Shown here: positions 1 to 6,320 of the stretch, in pieces | Numbering within the stretch: the first letter of the stretch is position 1 | Layout: each line of letters opens with the position of its first letter | NCBI GenBank assembly: GCA_902790415.1 | Contig: CADARU010000009.1 | Span: forward strand, 1 to 45,993 | From: an uncultured Pseudomonadota bacterium | Lineage (GTDB): Bacteria > Pseudomonadota > Alphaproteobacteria > Rs-D84 | Direction: 5' to 3' | DNA length: 45,993 nucleotides | Program-made: the position numbers and the translations under genes | The notes under the pieces: generated by a model | Told to the model about the DNA's origin: nothing | The model's input: only the letters and a program-made list of their open reading frames with translations | Database searches by the model: none

Positions 1-99
1 AACATAGTTGCCAGGTTCGGAACAAGCGCACAAAGTGCGCGCAGTGAAAGGGGCCCACAAGCAAAGCGAGTGGGAATTACAATCCTGTCGCCCCGACCA
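1..99 (+). mobile_element. Array I, unit a (partial, no gene): R repeat ending in a tRNA-like ACCA
   Basis: This is the right-hand part of a unit cut by the window edge. Its last bases (84-99, cctgtcgccccgacca) look like the 3' strand of a tRNA acceptor stem plus ACCA. A second copy of the same sequence lies at 1025-1116, lacking 7 bases (cacaaag) of a small hairpin. I cannot fold a complete tRNA here. I see no open frame with a ribosome-binding site. The unit definition is my inference from the repeated borders. Confidence 0.55.
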
Positions 100-169
100 T
101 AAAATTAAATAAAATACCGCCTTGTGCGGTATTTTATTTAATTCTACATCATGTATCCGGGGCGACAGG
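84..169. repeat. 12-bp perfect inverted repeat around a bidirectional terminator hairpin
   Basis: Bases 84-95 (cctgtcgccccg) and 158-169 (cggggcgacagg) are perfect inverted copies. Between them, about 101-145, is an AT-rich hairpin with the core ataccgc / gcggtat flanked by A and T runs, able to terminate transcription in both directions. The arrangement puts a tRNA-like 3' border face to face with the start of the next unit. Confidence 0.6.
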
Positions 170-299
170 ATGGGGGCGAGGCAAAAAGCCGCAGCACCAA
201 TACGAAAATACACAATTAAGAAAATCTTAAAAAATCGAAGCACGCGAGATTTTTTTGATTTTATTTATTGCGTATCGAGGACGAAAGTCGCCCCGACCA
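100..299 (+). mobile_element. Array I, unit b: 200-bp gene-less unit (C repeat copy 1)
   Basis: The unit runs from just after one ACCA (96-99) to the next (296-299). Positions 108-299 match 1964-2155 over 192 bp with three mismatches that I can count, so the unit exists twice in this array in the same orientation. It contains the bidirectional terminator, a GC-rich stretch, and an AT-rich hairpin (arms near 232-238 and 247-256). It ends gtcgccccgacca. No gene is apparent. A related unit on the other strand lies at 15282-15547. Confidence 0.6.
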
Positions 300-300
300 C

Positions 301-340
301 AAAATTCAAATCGGCCATTAAAGGCGGTTTTTTGTTGGAT
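301..340 (+). terminator. Rho-independent terminator following the ACCA at 299
   Basis: The stem aaatcggcc / ggcggtttttt is followed by T residues, directly downstream of the tRNA-like end. The aaaattcaaa just after ACCA is also found after the real tRNA-Gln (minus strand, 15547-15538), so the copied segment appears to include both tRNA end and terminator. Confidence 0.6.
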
Positions 341-357
341 TTTTAATACTTTCACTG

Positions 358-409
358 AGTTCGAAAATGCCTATTTCAAAAACAGCTATTTTTATACCAT
401 TTTCGAACT
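358..409 (+). repeat. TTCGAA hairpin (A element, copy 1)
   Basis: Arms agttcgaaaatg (358-369) and cattttcgaact (398-409) are perfect 12-bp complements. The right arm ends 8 bases before the TATAAT of the next gene, so the hairpin covers the -35 region. Related hairpins occur at 1174-1228, 11650-11702, 12391-12443, 13181-13233, 14112-14165 and 15175-15227. It may be an operator, a recombination site, or both. Confidence 0.65.
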
Positions 410-414
410 GGTTA

Positions 415-423
415 TGATATAAT
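415..423 (+). promoter_or_regulatory. Extended -10 promoter (TGATATAAT) of the unit c gene
   Basis: TGATATAAT lies 22 bases upstream of the start codon, with no good -35 box; the -35 region lies within the TTCGAA hairpin. A purine-rich site (cgaaagg, about 433-439) serves as ribosome-binding site. Confidence 0.6.
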
Positions 424-445
424 TCAATGCAACGAAAGGTAAATT

Positions 446-886
446 ATGGTAAGGGTATTGTTAATCATAGATGTTCAAAAATCTGCGGTAACTAAGCCAG
501 ACATAGCGAAAGGAATTGAAAAAATCCAATATGATTACGATGTTGTTTATGTGTCGAAATATACAAAAAACAATTCGCCACTTCTAAAACTTCTTGATTG
601 GCCTGGGTATAAAGATGAAAATCTTGCCTTTAACCCAAAACCAGATGCAACTATATATACCAAAATAGGTTATTCAGCTTTCATTCCAGAAATGAAACAA
701 TTTGATGAAATATATATCTGTGGATTTGATACAGATGCTTGCGTATATAAAACCGCCTTGGATTTGATAGAAAATAATATTCGACCAATTATTCTGAAAA
801 ATTTATGTTTCAGCATGACACAAGAATTACATGAAAAAGCCATTAAAATCATGGAAAGAAATATCGGAACTAAAAATATTATATAA
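446..886 (+). CDS. Isochorismatase-family cysteine hydrolase (nicotinamidase-like)
   Basis: This is a 146-residue protein of the isochorismatase superfamily, whose members hydrolyse small amides or vinyl ethers (nicotinamide, N-carbamoyl compounds, isochorismate). The catalytic triad is visible: Asp9 in LLIIDVQ, Lys73 in YTKIGYSAF, and Cys99 in GFDTDACVYKTA. It is shorter than typical family members (about 180-210 residues), missing much of the middle loops that often hold metal ligands, so the substrate cannot be assigned. It has no signal peptide and is probably cytoplasmic. The gene is alone in its unit, with its own promoter, and is more AT-rich by eye than neighbouring core genes, fitting acquisition by transfer. 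The family assignment is firm; the function is open. Confidence 0.85.
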   Translation: MVRVLLIIDVQKSAVTKPDIAKGIEKIQYDYDVVYVSKYTKNNSPLLKLLDWPGYKDENLAFNPKPDATIYTKIGYSAFIPEMKQFDEIYICGFDTDACVYKTALDLIENNIRPIILKNLCFSMTQELHEKAIKIMERNIGTKNII

Positions 887-959
887 ATTTCTTAAACACT
901 ACGATCTCTCTTCCAATCTCTACAATCTTGGCTCGAGAACTACTAGACCAGCACGACCA
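887..959 (-). repeat. Border segment B, copy 1
   Basis: Read on the minus strand from 959 it begins TGGTCGTGCTGG and continues in a frame giving W-S-C-W...SRAKIVEIGREI. Four other borders (1881-1955, 10627-10712, 11761-11850, 12501-12590) give the same peptide pattern with mostly synonymous differences. On the plus strand it ends as a tRNA-like ...gcacgacca. It is either a relic of a coding 3' end or a structured RNA end. Confidence 0.5.
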
Positions 960-1116
960 CAAAATTCAAATCGGCCTTGTGCCGATTTTAATTTTGTCGT
1001 GGGTATAACGGTTCGACACATCGCAACATAGTTGCCAGGTTCGGAACAAGCGTGCGCGCAGTGAAAGGGGCCCACAAGCAAAGCGAGTGGGAATTACAAT
1101 CCTGTCGCCCCGACCA
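960..1116 (+). mobile_element. Array I, unit d: gene-less unit (R repeat copy 2)
   Basis: It starts with a strong hairpin (960-996, arms caaattt-type around aaatcggc / gccgattt) and contains the second R repeat (1025-1116), which ends cctgtcgccccgacca. No gene is apparent. Duplication of R at two unit ends suggests units or their ends are copied. Confidence 0.5.
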
Positions 1117-1173
1117 CGAAATTCAAAACCGCCACATCGGGCGGTTTTTTGTTTAGTTTCTAATATCTTCACC

Positions 1174-1228
1174 GAGTTCGAATGTTGCGTTTTCTAAAAG
1201 TGCTATTTTTTTACGTAATTTCGAACTC
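1174..1228 (+). repeat. TTCGAA hairpin (A element, copy 2)
   Basis: Outer arms gagttcgaa (1174-1182) and ttcgaactc (1220-1228) enclose an AT-rich interior. The upstream flank, tttctaatatcttcacc, is shared with the flanks of copies 1, 3 and 5, so the conserved element is longer than the hairpin. Confidence 0.6.
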
Positions 1229-1234
1229 TTAAAG

Positions 1235-1262
1235 AAAAAAGGTTAGAAACCTAACCTTTTTT
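1235..1262 (-). terminator. Rho-independent terminator of the 1290-1823 gene
   Basis: The perfect stem aaaaaggtta / taaccttttt with loop gaaacc is flanked by A and T runs. It lies just past the stop codon of the minus-strand gene and could work in both directions. Confidence 0.75.
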
Positions 1263-1289
1263 ATAGTTCGAATTCTTTGTGAAAAAGAA

Positions 1290-1823
1290 CTAATGTTTGT
1301 TAGCCTTAGAGCGTTCATAAACCTTTTTCACAATAAAGTTATCTGGTTTTTTATTGTCTGCTAAAACCTTTGTTATCAATTTTATCATAGGTTCACGATG
1401 TGATTCTATGAAACTGGATAACTGATGTTGAATGATTGCTTGAATATCTTTTTCTGGTTGTTCTTTCCAAAACGCGGCAGTCTTTGTCCACAAACCATAA
1501 ACATTACCAAGATATAAATTATGTAATGTTACCGGTTCACCACGTTGTGCACGAACCCAACCATATTCTTGACGTCCAGCATTTTCAATATGCAATGCTA
1601 AATCTTCAGCATCTTCAGTTGTGTCTTTAAACATTTCAACATCAATGGCATTAGCGTCTTGAAACGATGCGATTATATTGAAAAATTTTACACCATAATC
1701 ATATACATCTTTGCCAGCAGGAACAGGTCCCAACTTTTGTAAATCTTTTTTCAATTTATCCAAAGATTCCATCAAAGCCAATTTTTTGGTCGCTTTTTGA
1801 ATTTTGTTTTTAATGATTCCCAT
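1290..1823 (-). CDS. Unknown 177-residue soluble protein (array cargo)
   Basis: I do not recognise this protein. It has a lysine-rich N-terminus (residues 1-35, predicted helical), then a mixed region with aromatic patches such as YDYGVKFFNII and LGNVYGLWTKTAAFW. There is no signal peptide, membrane segment or known motif. A good ribosome-binding site (aaaggagataa) supports the start, and TGATATAAT lies further upstream (1855-1863). A dedicated terminator follows at 1235-1262, so it is a complete one-gene transcription unit. It lies inverted inside unit e. It is probably a real gene; the function is unknown. Confidence 0.7.
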   Translation of the reverse strand: MGIIKNKIQKATKKLALMESLDKLKKDLQKLGPVPAGKDVYDYGVKFFNIIASFQDANAIDVEMFKDTTEDAEDLALHIENAGRQEYGWVRAQRGEPVTLHNLYLGNVYGLWTKTAAFWKEQPEKDIQAIIQHQLSSFIESHREPMIKLITKVLADNKKPDNFIVKKVYERSKANKH

Positions 1824-1854
1824 TTTATTATCTCCTTTGTTAAATCTGGTTCAT

Positions 1855-1863
1855 ATTATATCA
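1855..1863 (-). promoter_or_regulatory. Extended -10 promoter (TGATATAAT) of the 1290-1823 gene
   Basis: On the minus strand TGATATAAT sits about 32 bases upstream of the start codon, followed by aaaggagataa as ribosome-binding site. Confidence 0.6.
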
Positions 1864-1880
1864 CAACAGGACATAATTTA

Positions 1881-1955
1881 CAAGTTTTTCTCTTCTTCAA
1901 TCTCTCGTCCAATTTTAATAATCTCAGTTCGCAAACCGCCATCCCAGCACGACCA
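1881..1955 (-). repeat. Border segment B, copy 2
   Basis: Read on the minus strand it begins TGGTCGTGCTGGG and encodes in frame ...LRTEIIKIGREIEEEKNL followed by a stop. Compared with copy 5 at 12501 most codon changes are synonymous or conservative. On the plus strand it ends cccagcacgacca, like a tRNA 3' end. Confidence 0.5.
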
Positions 1956-2155
1956 GAAAATCCAATAAAATACCGCTTTGTGCGGTATTTTATTTAATTC
2001 TACATCATGTATCCGGGGCGACAGGATGGGTGCGAGGCAAAAAGCCGCAGCACCAATATGAAAATACACAATTAAGAAAATCTTAAAAAATCGAAGCACG
2101 CGAGATTTTTTTGATTTTATTTATTGCGTATCGAGGACGAAAGTCGCCCCGACCA
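1956..2155 (+). mobile_element. Array I, unit f: gene-less unit (C repeat copy 2)
   Basis: This is a second copy of unit b: 1964-2155 matches 108-299 with three mismatches. It is the last unit before normal chromosome. The ACCA at 2152-2155 is followed by ggaatt and not by a terminator, marking the array end. Confidence 0.6.
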
Positions 2156-2195
2156 GGAATTACCCCATGTGATGCTTTTTCGGATTTTTTGCCGA

Positions 2196-2225
2196 TTGTT
2201 TTTCAGGAATTTTTCACCATATAAT
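2196..2225 (+). promoter_or_regulatory. Promoter of the flavodoxin gene
   Basis: TTGTTT at 2196-2201 and TATAAT at 2220-2225 are separated by 18 bp. The start codon follows 29 bases later, with the ribosome-binding site aaaggag. Confidence 0.55.
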
Positions 2226-2254
2226 ATATAGCACAACGAAAAAGGAGAAAAAAT

Positions 2255-2731
2255 ATGAGTAAAGCACTTGTCGCATATTTTTCCGCGACAGAAACAACAC
2301 GCGGGTTGGCAGAACGCCTGGCCGGCGCGATTGATGCGGAATTATTTCGGATAAAACCCAAACAAGAATATACTGAACAAGACCTGGATTGGACAAAAAA
2401 GACCAGCCGCAGCAGCATTGAAATGGCCGACAAAAACACCCGACCTGCAATCGCATCAAAAATAAAAGACATATCCGAATACGATGTGATTTTCCTGGGG
2501 TTTCCGATTTGGTGGTATCGCGAACCGTCTATTATTGACACGTTTATAGAATCCTATGATTTAGCCGGTACAACAATCGTGCCTTTTGCAACATCCGGTG
2601 GCAGCGGTATTGGCGATGCCGATGAAAACATCCGAAAATTATCCCCGATGGCAAAAATCGAAAAAGGGAAAAAATTTGACACATCTGTATCTGATGCCGA
2701 ATTAAAAAAATGGGCCGAAAAATATATTTAA
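2255..2731 (+). CDS. Flavodoxin-family protein
   Basis: A 158-residue single-domain flavodoxin of the type often annotated as NAD(P)H-dependent oxidoreductase. The FMN phosphate-binding loop is SATETTRGLA (residues 10-19), and the second flavin loop is GFPIWWYREP (82-91), with a third glycine-rich segment FATSGGSGIG (111-120). It would act as a cytoplasmic electron carrier or small flavin reductase; a role as partner of the pyruvate:ferredoxin oxidoreductase further along the window is possible but not shown. The start is supported by aaaggag 8 bases upstream. It shares a bidirectional terminator with the convergent gene. Confidence 0.9.
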   Translation: MSKALVAYFSATETTRGLAERLAGAIDAELFRIKPKQEYTEQDLDWTKKTSRSSIEMADKNTRPAIASKIKDISEYDVIFLGFPIWWYREPSIIDTFIESYDLAGTTIVPFATSGGSGIGDADENIRKLSPMAKIEKGKKFDTSVSDAELKKWAEKYI

Positions 2732-2760
2732 AAAAGTCCGCATTTTGCGGACTTTTTTTA
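2731..2760. terminator. Bidirectional terminator between convergent genes
   Basis: aaaaaagtccgc-attt-gcggactttttt forms a strong stem with A and T tails on the two sides, between the flavodoxin gene and the minus-strand gene ending at 2758. Confidence 0.85.
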
Positions 2761-3294
2761 TTTGCTTTTGTTTTGCAAAACATATTGCGCGTTTTTAGCA
2801 TCGGGCAAATCTTTGAACCCGATTCCATGATTGTCAGGAAACACCATTTTATACAGGCGTGAATCTTGCGATGCATGTAACATGGTTAAATTTTTAATCT
2901 GGTTTATTTGCTCTGGATTTATGGTTGGGTAAAATTTACCATTAGAAATATCTTTTGAATAGAAATACGATACAAGACCGTCTTTGATAACCACACCAAT
3001 CGCGGCATCACCCAAAAATCGCACCAAACCATTATCACTAACAAACAAAACATCTTTTTCGTTTTGGTTGAACATAACCAGATTTCCTAAATTTAACCCG
3101 ATTGTAAAACGAACCAGACCGTTTAAATAGACGTTGCGCCCATCTATTTCTTGTGGATAAAGAATCTCTGAATCAACCACGCGGCCCTTTTCCCTGGTGT
3201 TATTGTCAACATGTTGCGCCACAGCCGGCGAAAAAGCCGCAGTCCCAAGCCATAACCACAACGCCCTGGTCTTTAAAAAATTATTTTTCATCAC
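2758..3294 (-). CDS. Exported protein of unknown function
   Basis: 178 residues with an N-terminal signal peptide (basic start, hydrophobic LWLWLGTAAFSPAV, likely cleavage after AVA near residue 26), so periplasmic or secreted. The mature part has two similar short segments, NGLVRFTIGLNLGN and NGLVRFLGDAAIG, suggesting an internal beta-strand repeat. I recognise no family. The stop lies inside the shared terminator. The gene stands alone between the flavodoxin gene and ugd. Upstream is only about 60 bp before the next gene's stop. Confidence 0.75.
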   Translation of the reverse strand: MMKNNFLKTRALWLWLGTAAFSPAVAQHVDNNTREKGRVVDSEILYPQEIDGRNVYLNGLVRFTIGLNLGNLVMFNQNEKDVLFVSDNGLVRFLGDAAIGVVIKDGLVSYFYSKDISNGKFYPTINPEQINQIKNLTMLHASQDSRLYKMVFPDNHGIGFKDLPDAKNAQYVLQNKSK

Positions 3295-3358
3295 ACGCCC
3301 TTTTATTACGCAAACACGCTAACACAAAAGATTATTTATGTCAACAACAAAACACCTA

Positions 3359-4654
3359 TCAAAAACCTATTCCATAATAAACAAACCCAGGAACCAGTCG
3401 TTTATCATCCAGCATATTACGACAATCTACGATACTTTTCCCCTTCATTAGGCGTGCCATTTTGTCAAAATCTGGCGTTCTAAATACCGGCCATTCTGTT
3501 AATATTGCCAACACATCCGCATCTTGTAGTGCCGAATACATATCTGAAGCATATTCTATTTTATCCCCCAGAATTCTTTTTGCGTTATCCATCGCCTTGG
3601 GATCATAGGCAACAATATTTGCATTTGATTTTAACAATTCTTGCACAATTTCCATGGCCGGGCTTTCGCGACAATCGTCTGTACCTTCTTTAAAGGCCAA
3701 CCCCCAAACAGCAATCTTTGGTGACTTGATATTTTCGACAGATTTTAATATCTTTTGCGCCATTCGTTTTTTACGTTCCTGATTTCCACGAATAACATCT
3801 TCTATCAGGCTAAGATTTACATTAAACTGACGTGCCATATATGCCATCGCCATTGTATCTTTTGGGAAACAACTACCACCAAAACCAGGACCAGGATTTA
3901 AAAATTTATTACCGATACGTTTATCCAAACCCATTCCCTTGGCAACATCACGTATATCCGCACCAGATTGTTCACAAAAATCCGCCATTTCATTGATATA
4001 ATGTATTTTTGTTGCTAAAAACGCGTTTGATGCGTATTTGATAGTTTCCGCAGAACGCCGTTTCACGTACAAAATTTCAGTTTTATCCGCAAAAAACACA
4101 TACAATTCCGCCATAATTTTTTTCACCCTTGGTGAATCTGTTCCAATAATAATACGGTCCGGATTAAAGAAATCTCTGACCGCATAACCTTCGCGCAAAA
4201 ATTCAGGAACGGATATAACATCTATATTGCTGGCCGGATTTACCTCCTTAATCAAAGATTCGACTTTGTCGCCTGTTCCAACCGGCACAGTAGATTTAAC
4301 CGCAACAATCGCCCCATTTTTAACCCAAGGCGCCAATTCTTCAGCTGCTGCAAAAATATACTGCAAATCTGCTTCCTTTGTAACAGGATGCGGCGGCGTA
4401 CCAACGGCCAAAAACACAACATCCGCATCAGATACCGCATTATGCATAGATGACGTAAATTTTATTTTACCTGAATTAAAATTTTTCACCAATAAATCTT
4501 CCAGACCATCTTCATACAATATTACCTTGCCAGATTGCAAAATATTTATTTTATTTTCATCCTTATCAACACAAATAACATCATGCCCTAACTCTGCTAA
4601 ACCAACCCCGGTCGGCAAACCAACATATCCGGTACCAATAATAACTACTTTCAT
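3359..4654 (-). CDS. ugd: UDP-glucose 6-dehydrogenase
   Basis: 431 residues. It oxidises UDP-glucose to UDP-glucuronate with two NAD+, feeding capsule, LPS or other polysaccharide synthesis in the cytoplasm. The N-terminal Rossmann motif is GTGYVGLP (residues 7-14). The substrate-binding segment contains KSTVPVGT (120-127). The catalytic cysteine is Cys262 in GFGGSCFPKD. The C-terminal NAD/UDP-binding domain contains VWGLAFKEGTDD. I chose the internal ATG at 4654 because it begins the Rossmann fold and has aaagga upstream; the frame is open 19 codons further upstream but those residues are atypical. It is monocistronic, with its own promoter. A GDP-mannose dehydrogenase is a less likely alternative. 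Confidence 0.93.
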   Translation of the reverse strand: MKVVIIGTGYVGLPTGVGLAELGHDVICVDKDENKINILQSGKVILYEDGLEDLLVKNFNSGKIKFTSSMHNAVSDADVVFLAVGTPPHPVTKEADLQYIFAAAEELAPWVKNGAIVAVKSTVPVGTGDKVESLIKEVNPASNIDVISVPEFLREGYAVRDFFNPDRIIIGTDSPRVKKIMAELYVFFADKTEILYVKRRSAETIKYASNAFLATKIHYINEMADFCEQSGADIRDVAKGMGLDKRIGNKFLNPGPGFGGSCFPKDTMAMAYMARQFNVNLSLIEDVIRGNQERKKRMAQKILKSVENIKSPKIAVWGLAFKEGTDDCRESPAMEIVQELLKSNANIVAYDPKAMDNAKRILGDKIEYASDMYSALQDADVLAILTEWPVFRTPDFDKMARLMKGKSIVDCRNMLDDKRLVPGFVYYGIGF

Positions 4655-4700
4655 TTTATATCCTTTGAAACGAAATAAACACCTAAGAAAAACATAACAC

Positions 4701-4729
4701 ATTATACACAAAAATCAACACTTTTACAA
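4701..4729 (-). promoter_or_regulatory. Promoter of ugd
   Basis: On the minus strand TTGTAA (4724-4729) and TATAAT (4701-4706) are separated by 17 bp. Transcription would start about 40 bases before the chosen ATG. Confidence 0.6.
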
Positions 4730-4919
4730 ACAAAACTTATATATAATAAATAACTTTAATTATAGTATTTAACTAATTAACATTAAATATATTTTTAATT
4801 TATATTAATATAAATTTTTTATATAAAAATTATCCAAAAAATACGATTTTTTTATATAAAAAACACTATATATTTTTATGTTGTTTTTTGTTGCGCTTTT
4901 TTATTAGAATATAAATATC
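4730..4919. other. Very AT-rich divergent intergenic region
   Basis: About 190 bp made almost only of A and T, with many TATA and TTAATTA runs, between the divergent ugd and the 4920 gene. It holds the promoter of the plus-strand gene (probable -10 around 4909-4914, tagaatataaat) and may be a curved or silencer-bound region. No gene is visible. Confidence 0.5.
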
Positions 4920-5888
4920 ATGAGAAAGGTTATCATAATCATTTGTGTGTTTTTATGCGGCGCGTCCATCGCGGCATCACGTAACGACAATGCACGACGC
5001 GCATCAAATTATGTTGACCCGGAAACGTATGCGTATATGTACCCTTATTTAAACAATCAAATGCGCACAGATTTAAATCCGGGCACAACAGTATCCATGG
5101 TAAATAATCCGGTTGATGTTTTTGTACGTACAAAACAAATGGGCGAACAACGGCGTGTCGTTCCACGAACACAAAAAAAATCTAACACTGCGGCACGCGC
5201 GGCAACCACCGCCCCCGTATCAGGCGCGGCCGCACCGGCATCGCAAACCACGCGCCGCGTGGTCGCACGCCCACAATCAAGCAACAGCCCCACATCTAAT
5301 CCACGCACGTCTTCACGCGCATCACGTGGTGATGATAATTCTTCATCTGCGCGCGTTGCAACGAACACAAATACAAACGCAACGTATTCCGAACCGATAC
5401 CGGCGGCACGTTGTATGGCGGACTATATAAATTGCATGAACGGGTATTGCGAGCGCGAAAATACGGCCTATAACCGTTGTTATTGCAGTGCAAAGTTGGC
5501 ACAAATCGATTCAAAATATCAATCACGTATAAACAACCTGATTATACAGATATTAAAAATCCAAGGCGATAGTGAATGGACCGAAGAAGAAATGAACGAA
5601 TATTGGATGAGTATCATCGGCATCCACACCGGCGAAAACGTGTGGACGAATTTAGATGATGCGCTGGATATTGATTGGGCTTCGGCAGAAAGTCGTGTTC
5701 GTGGTCAACAGGCCTTTGTTACCGGACATGAATATTGCGCGCAACACTTGCGTGGATGCGCATATATGGCCGGCAACATGCGTGATGCGTACCGTTCACA
5801 AATATCGCGCGATTGTAACGCATACGAAGATTCTTTAATTCGTCTAAAAAACGCCGCCGAAAGCGTCATTGAACATTACAGCGAATAA
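4920..5888 (+). CDS. Exported cysteine-rich protein of unknown function
   Basis: 322 residues. Residues 1-19 form a signal peptide (VIIIICVFLCGASIAAS). Residues about 75-150 are a low-complexity Ala/Thr/Ser/Arg/Pro linker. The C-terminal domain (about 158-322) has regularly spaced cysteines: CMADYINCMNGYCERE, NRCYCSAK, EYCAQHLRGC and RDCNAYED. This looks like a disulphide-stabilised helical periplasmic domain on a flexible stalk. I cannot assign a family. No clear ribosome-binding site precedes the ATG; the next methionine is far inside, so this start is preferred because of the signal peptide. It may be specific to this bacterial lineage. Confidence 0.75.
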   Translation: MRKVIIIICVFLCGASIAASRNDNARRASNYVDPETYAYMYPYLNNQMRTDLNPGTTVSMVNNPVDVFVRTKQMGEQRRVVPRTQKKSNTAARAATTAPVSGAAAPASQTTRRVVARPQSSNSPTSNPRTSSRASRGDDNSSSARVATNTNTNATYSEPIPAARCMADYINCMNGYCERENTAYNRCYCSAKLAQIDSKYQSRINNLIIQILKIQGDSEWTEEEMNEYWMSIIGIHTGENVWTNLDDALDIDWASAESRVRGQQAFVTGHEYCAQHLRGCAYMAGNMRDAYRSQISRDCNAYEDSLIRLKNAAESVIEHYSE

Positions 5889-5890
5889 AT

Positions 5891-6100
5891 CTAATTTTGT
5901 TTTCCCTGAATTTTTTCACACATCAAATTATGCCGGTATATGTTGCGCGCCAAATCATCACTAATTTCACCCCAATCGGCAAAGCGCCCATAAATTATAT
6001 CACAAGGACACGATGCGGCCGCCACACTAATCGCGGATGGTGTATTTTGTGCGCAAGATATTACGAATATCGTTGGTGCCAGTATTAAAAACTTTCTCAT
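5891..6100 (-). CDS. Small lipoprotein, Rz1-like outer-membrane spanin
   Basis: 69 residues with a lipoprotein signal: hydrophobic FLILAPTIFVIS then Cys16 in the lipobox VISC. The mature part is about 54 residues, with SCPCDIIYGRF and ISDDLARNIYRHNLMCE, resembling the C-terminus of small phage o-spanins. It starts inside the preceding gene, in another frame, overlapping it by 74 bases, which is the classic Rz/Rz1 arrangement. A ribosome-binding site (aaaaaggaaa) precedes the ATG. o-spanins pair with an inner-membrane i-spanin to fuse the two membranes at lysis. No holin or endolysin lies next to it, so it may be a relic or a domesticated pair. Confidence 0.65.
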   Translation of the reverse strand: MRKFLILAPTIFVISCAQNTPSAISVAAASCPCDIIYGRFADWGEISDDLARNIYRHNLMCEKIQGKQN

Positions 6101-6254
6101 TTATTTCCTTTTTAGTTGTAATAACTGTTTGTATTTTCTGGTTTTCGGATAACGCGTTTTCTGCCCTGCACTTTTCACGCGTTATTATGACCGCGGCAAA
6201 ATAAACACTGGCAACAATCGCACCAATCACAACAAACAAATAAATTTTCGGCAT
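6027..6254 (-). CDS. Rz-like inner-membrane spanin
   Basis: 75 residues. One N-terminal membrane segment (IYLFVVIGAIVASVYFAAVII) is followed by a charged periplasmic segment ending NTGTNDIRNILRTKYTIRD; the DIR..LR pattern near the C-terminus is common in short alphaproteobacterial phage i-spanins as I remember them. I chose the ATG at 6254 because aagggga lies at good distance; the frame is open 11 codons further upstream, into the rho terminator. The lipoprotein gene starts within its last 74 bases. The two would form a spanin complex. Neighbours are rho and unrelated genes, not a prophage. Confidence 0.6.
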   Translation of the reverse strand: MPKIYLFVVIGAIVASVYFAAVIITREKCRAENALSENQKIQTVITTKKEINEKVFNTGTNDIRNILRTKYTIRD

Positions 6255-6265
6255 AAAAATCCCCT

Positions 6266-6300
6266 TAAAATAAAAAAACGCACCCAAAAGGTGCGTTTAA
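6266..6300 (-). terminator. Terminator of rho, overlapping the spanin leader
   Basis: On the minus strand aaacgcacc-ttttg-ggtgcgttt is followed by a T run. It lies between rho and the spanin pair, so spanin expression needs read-through or a start just after it. Confidence 0.8.
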
Positions 6301-6320
6301 CAGTGTTAACAAACCGACAA

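Larger units (their letters stand above)
300..959 (+). mobile_element. Array I, unit c: one-gene unit carrying the isochorismatase-like gene
   Basis: After the ACCA at 296-299 the unit holds a Rho-independent terminator (301-340), the TTCGAA hairpin (358-409), an extended -10 promoter, one gene (446-886), and a border segment (887-959) ending in gcacgacca. Gene and unit point the same way. The unit boundaries are inferred from the repeating ACCA-terminator junctions. Confidence 0.55.
1117..1955 (+). mobile_element. Array I, unit e: one-gene unit with the gene on the opposite strand
   Basis: After ACCA (1113-1116) come a terminator (about 1120-1155, aaaccgcc / ggcggtttttt), the TTCGAA hairpin (1174-1228), the gene terminator, the minus-strand gene 1290-1823 with its promoter, and border B copy 2 (1881-1955) ending gcacgacca. 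The grammar matches unit c, except that the gene is inverted relative to the unit. Confidence 0.5.

Noticed and set aside
108..299. tmRNA or complete tRNA-like RNA
   Set aside because: The ends pair and finish with ACCA, but no D-arm, anticodon arm or proper T-arm can be folded, and no tag frame is seen.
1..2155. CRISPR array
   Set aside because: Repeats are long, unequal and spaced irregularly with genes between; no short direct-repeat/spacer periodicity.
5057..5368. Minus-strand open frame of about 100 residues inside the 4920 gene
   Set aside because: Shadow of the low-complexity Ala/Thr/Arg linker on the opposite strand.
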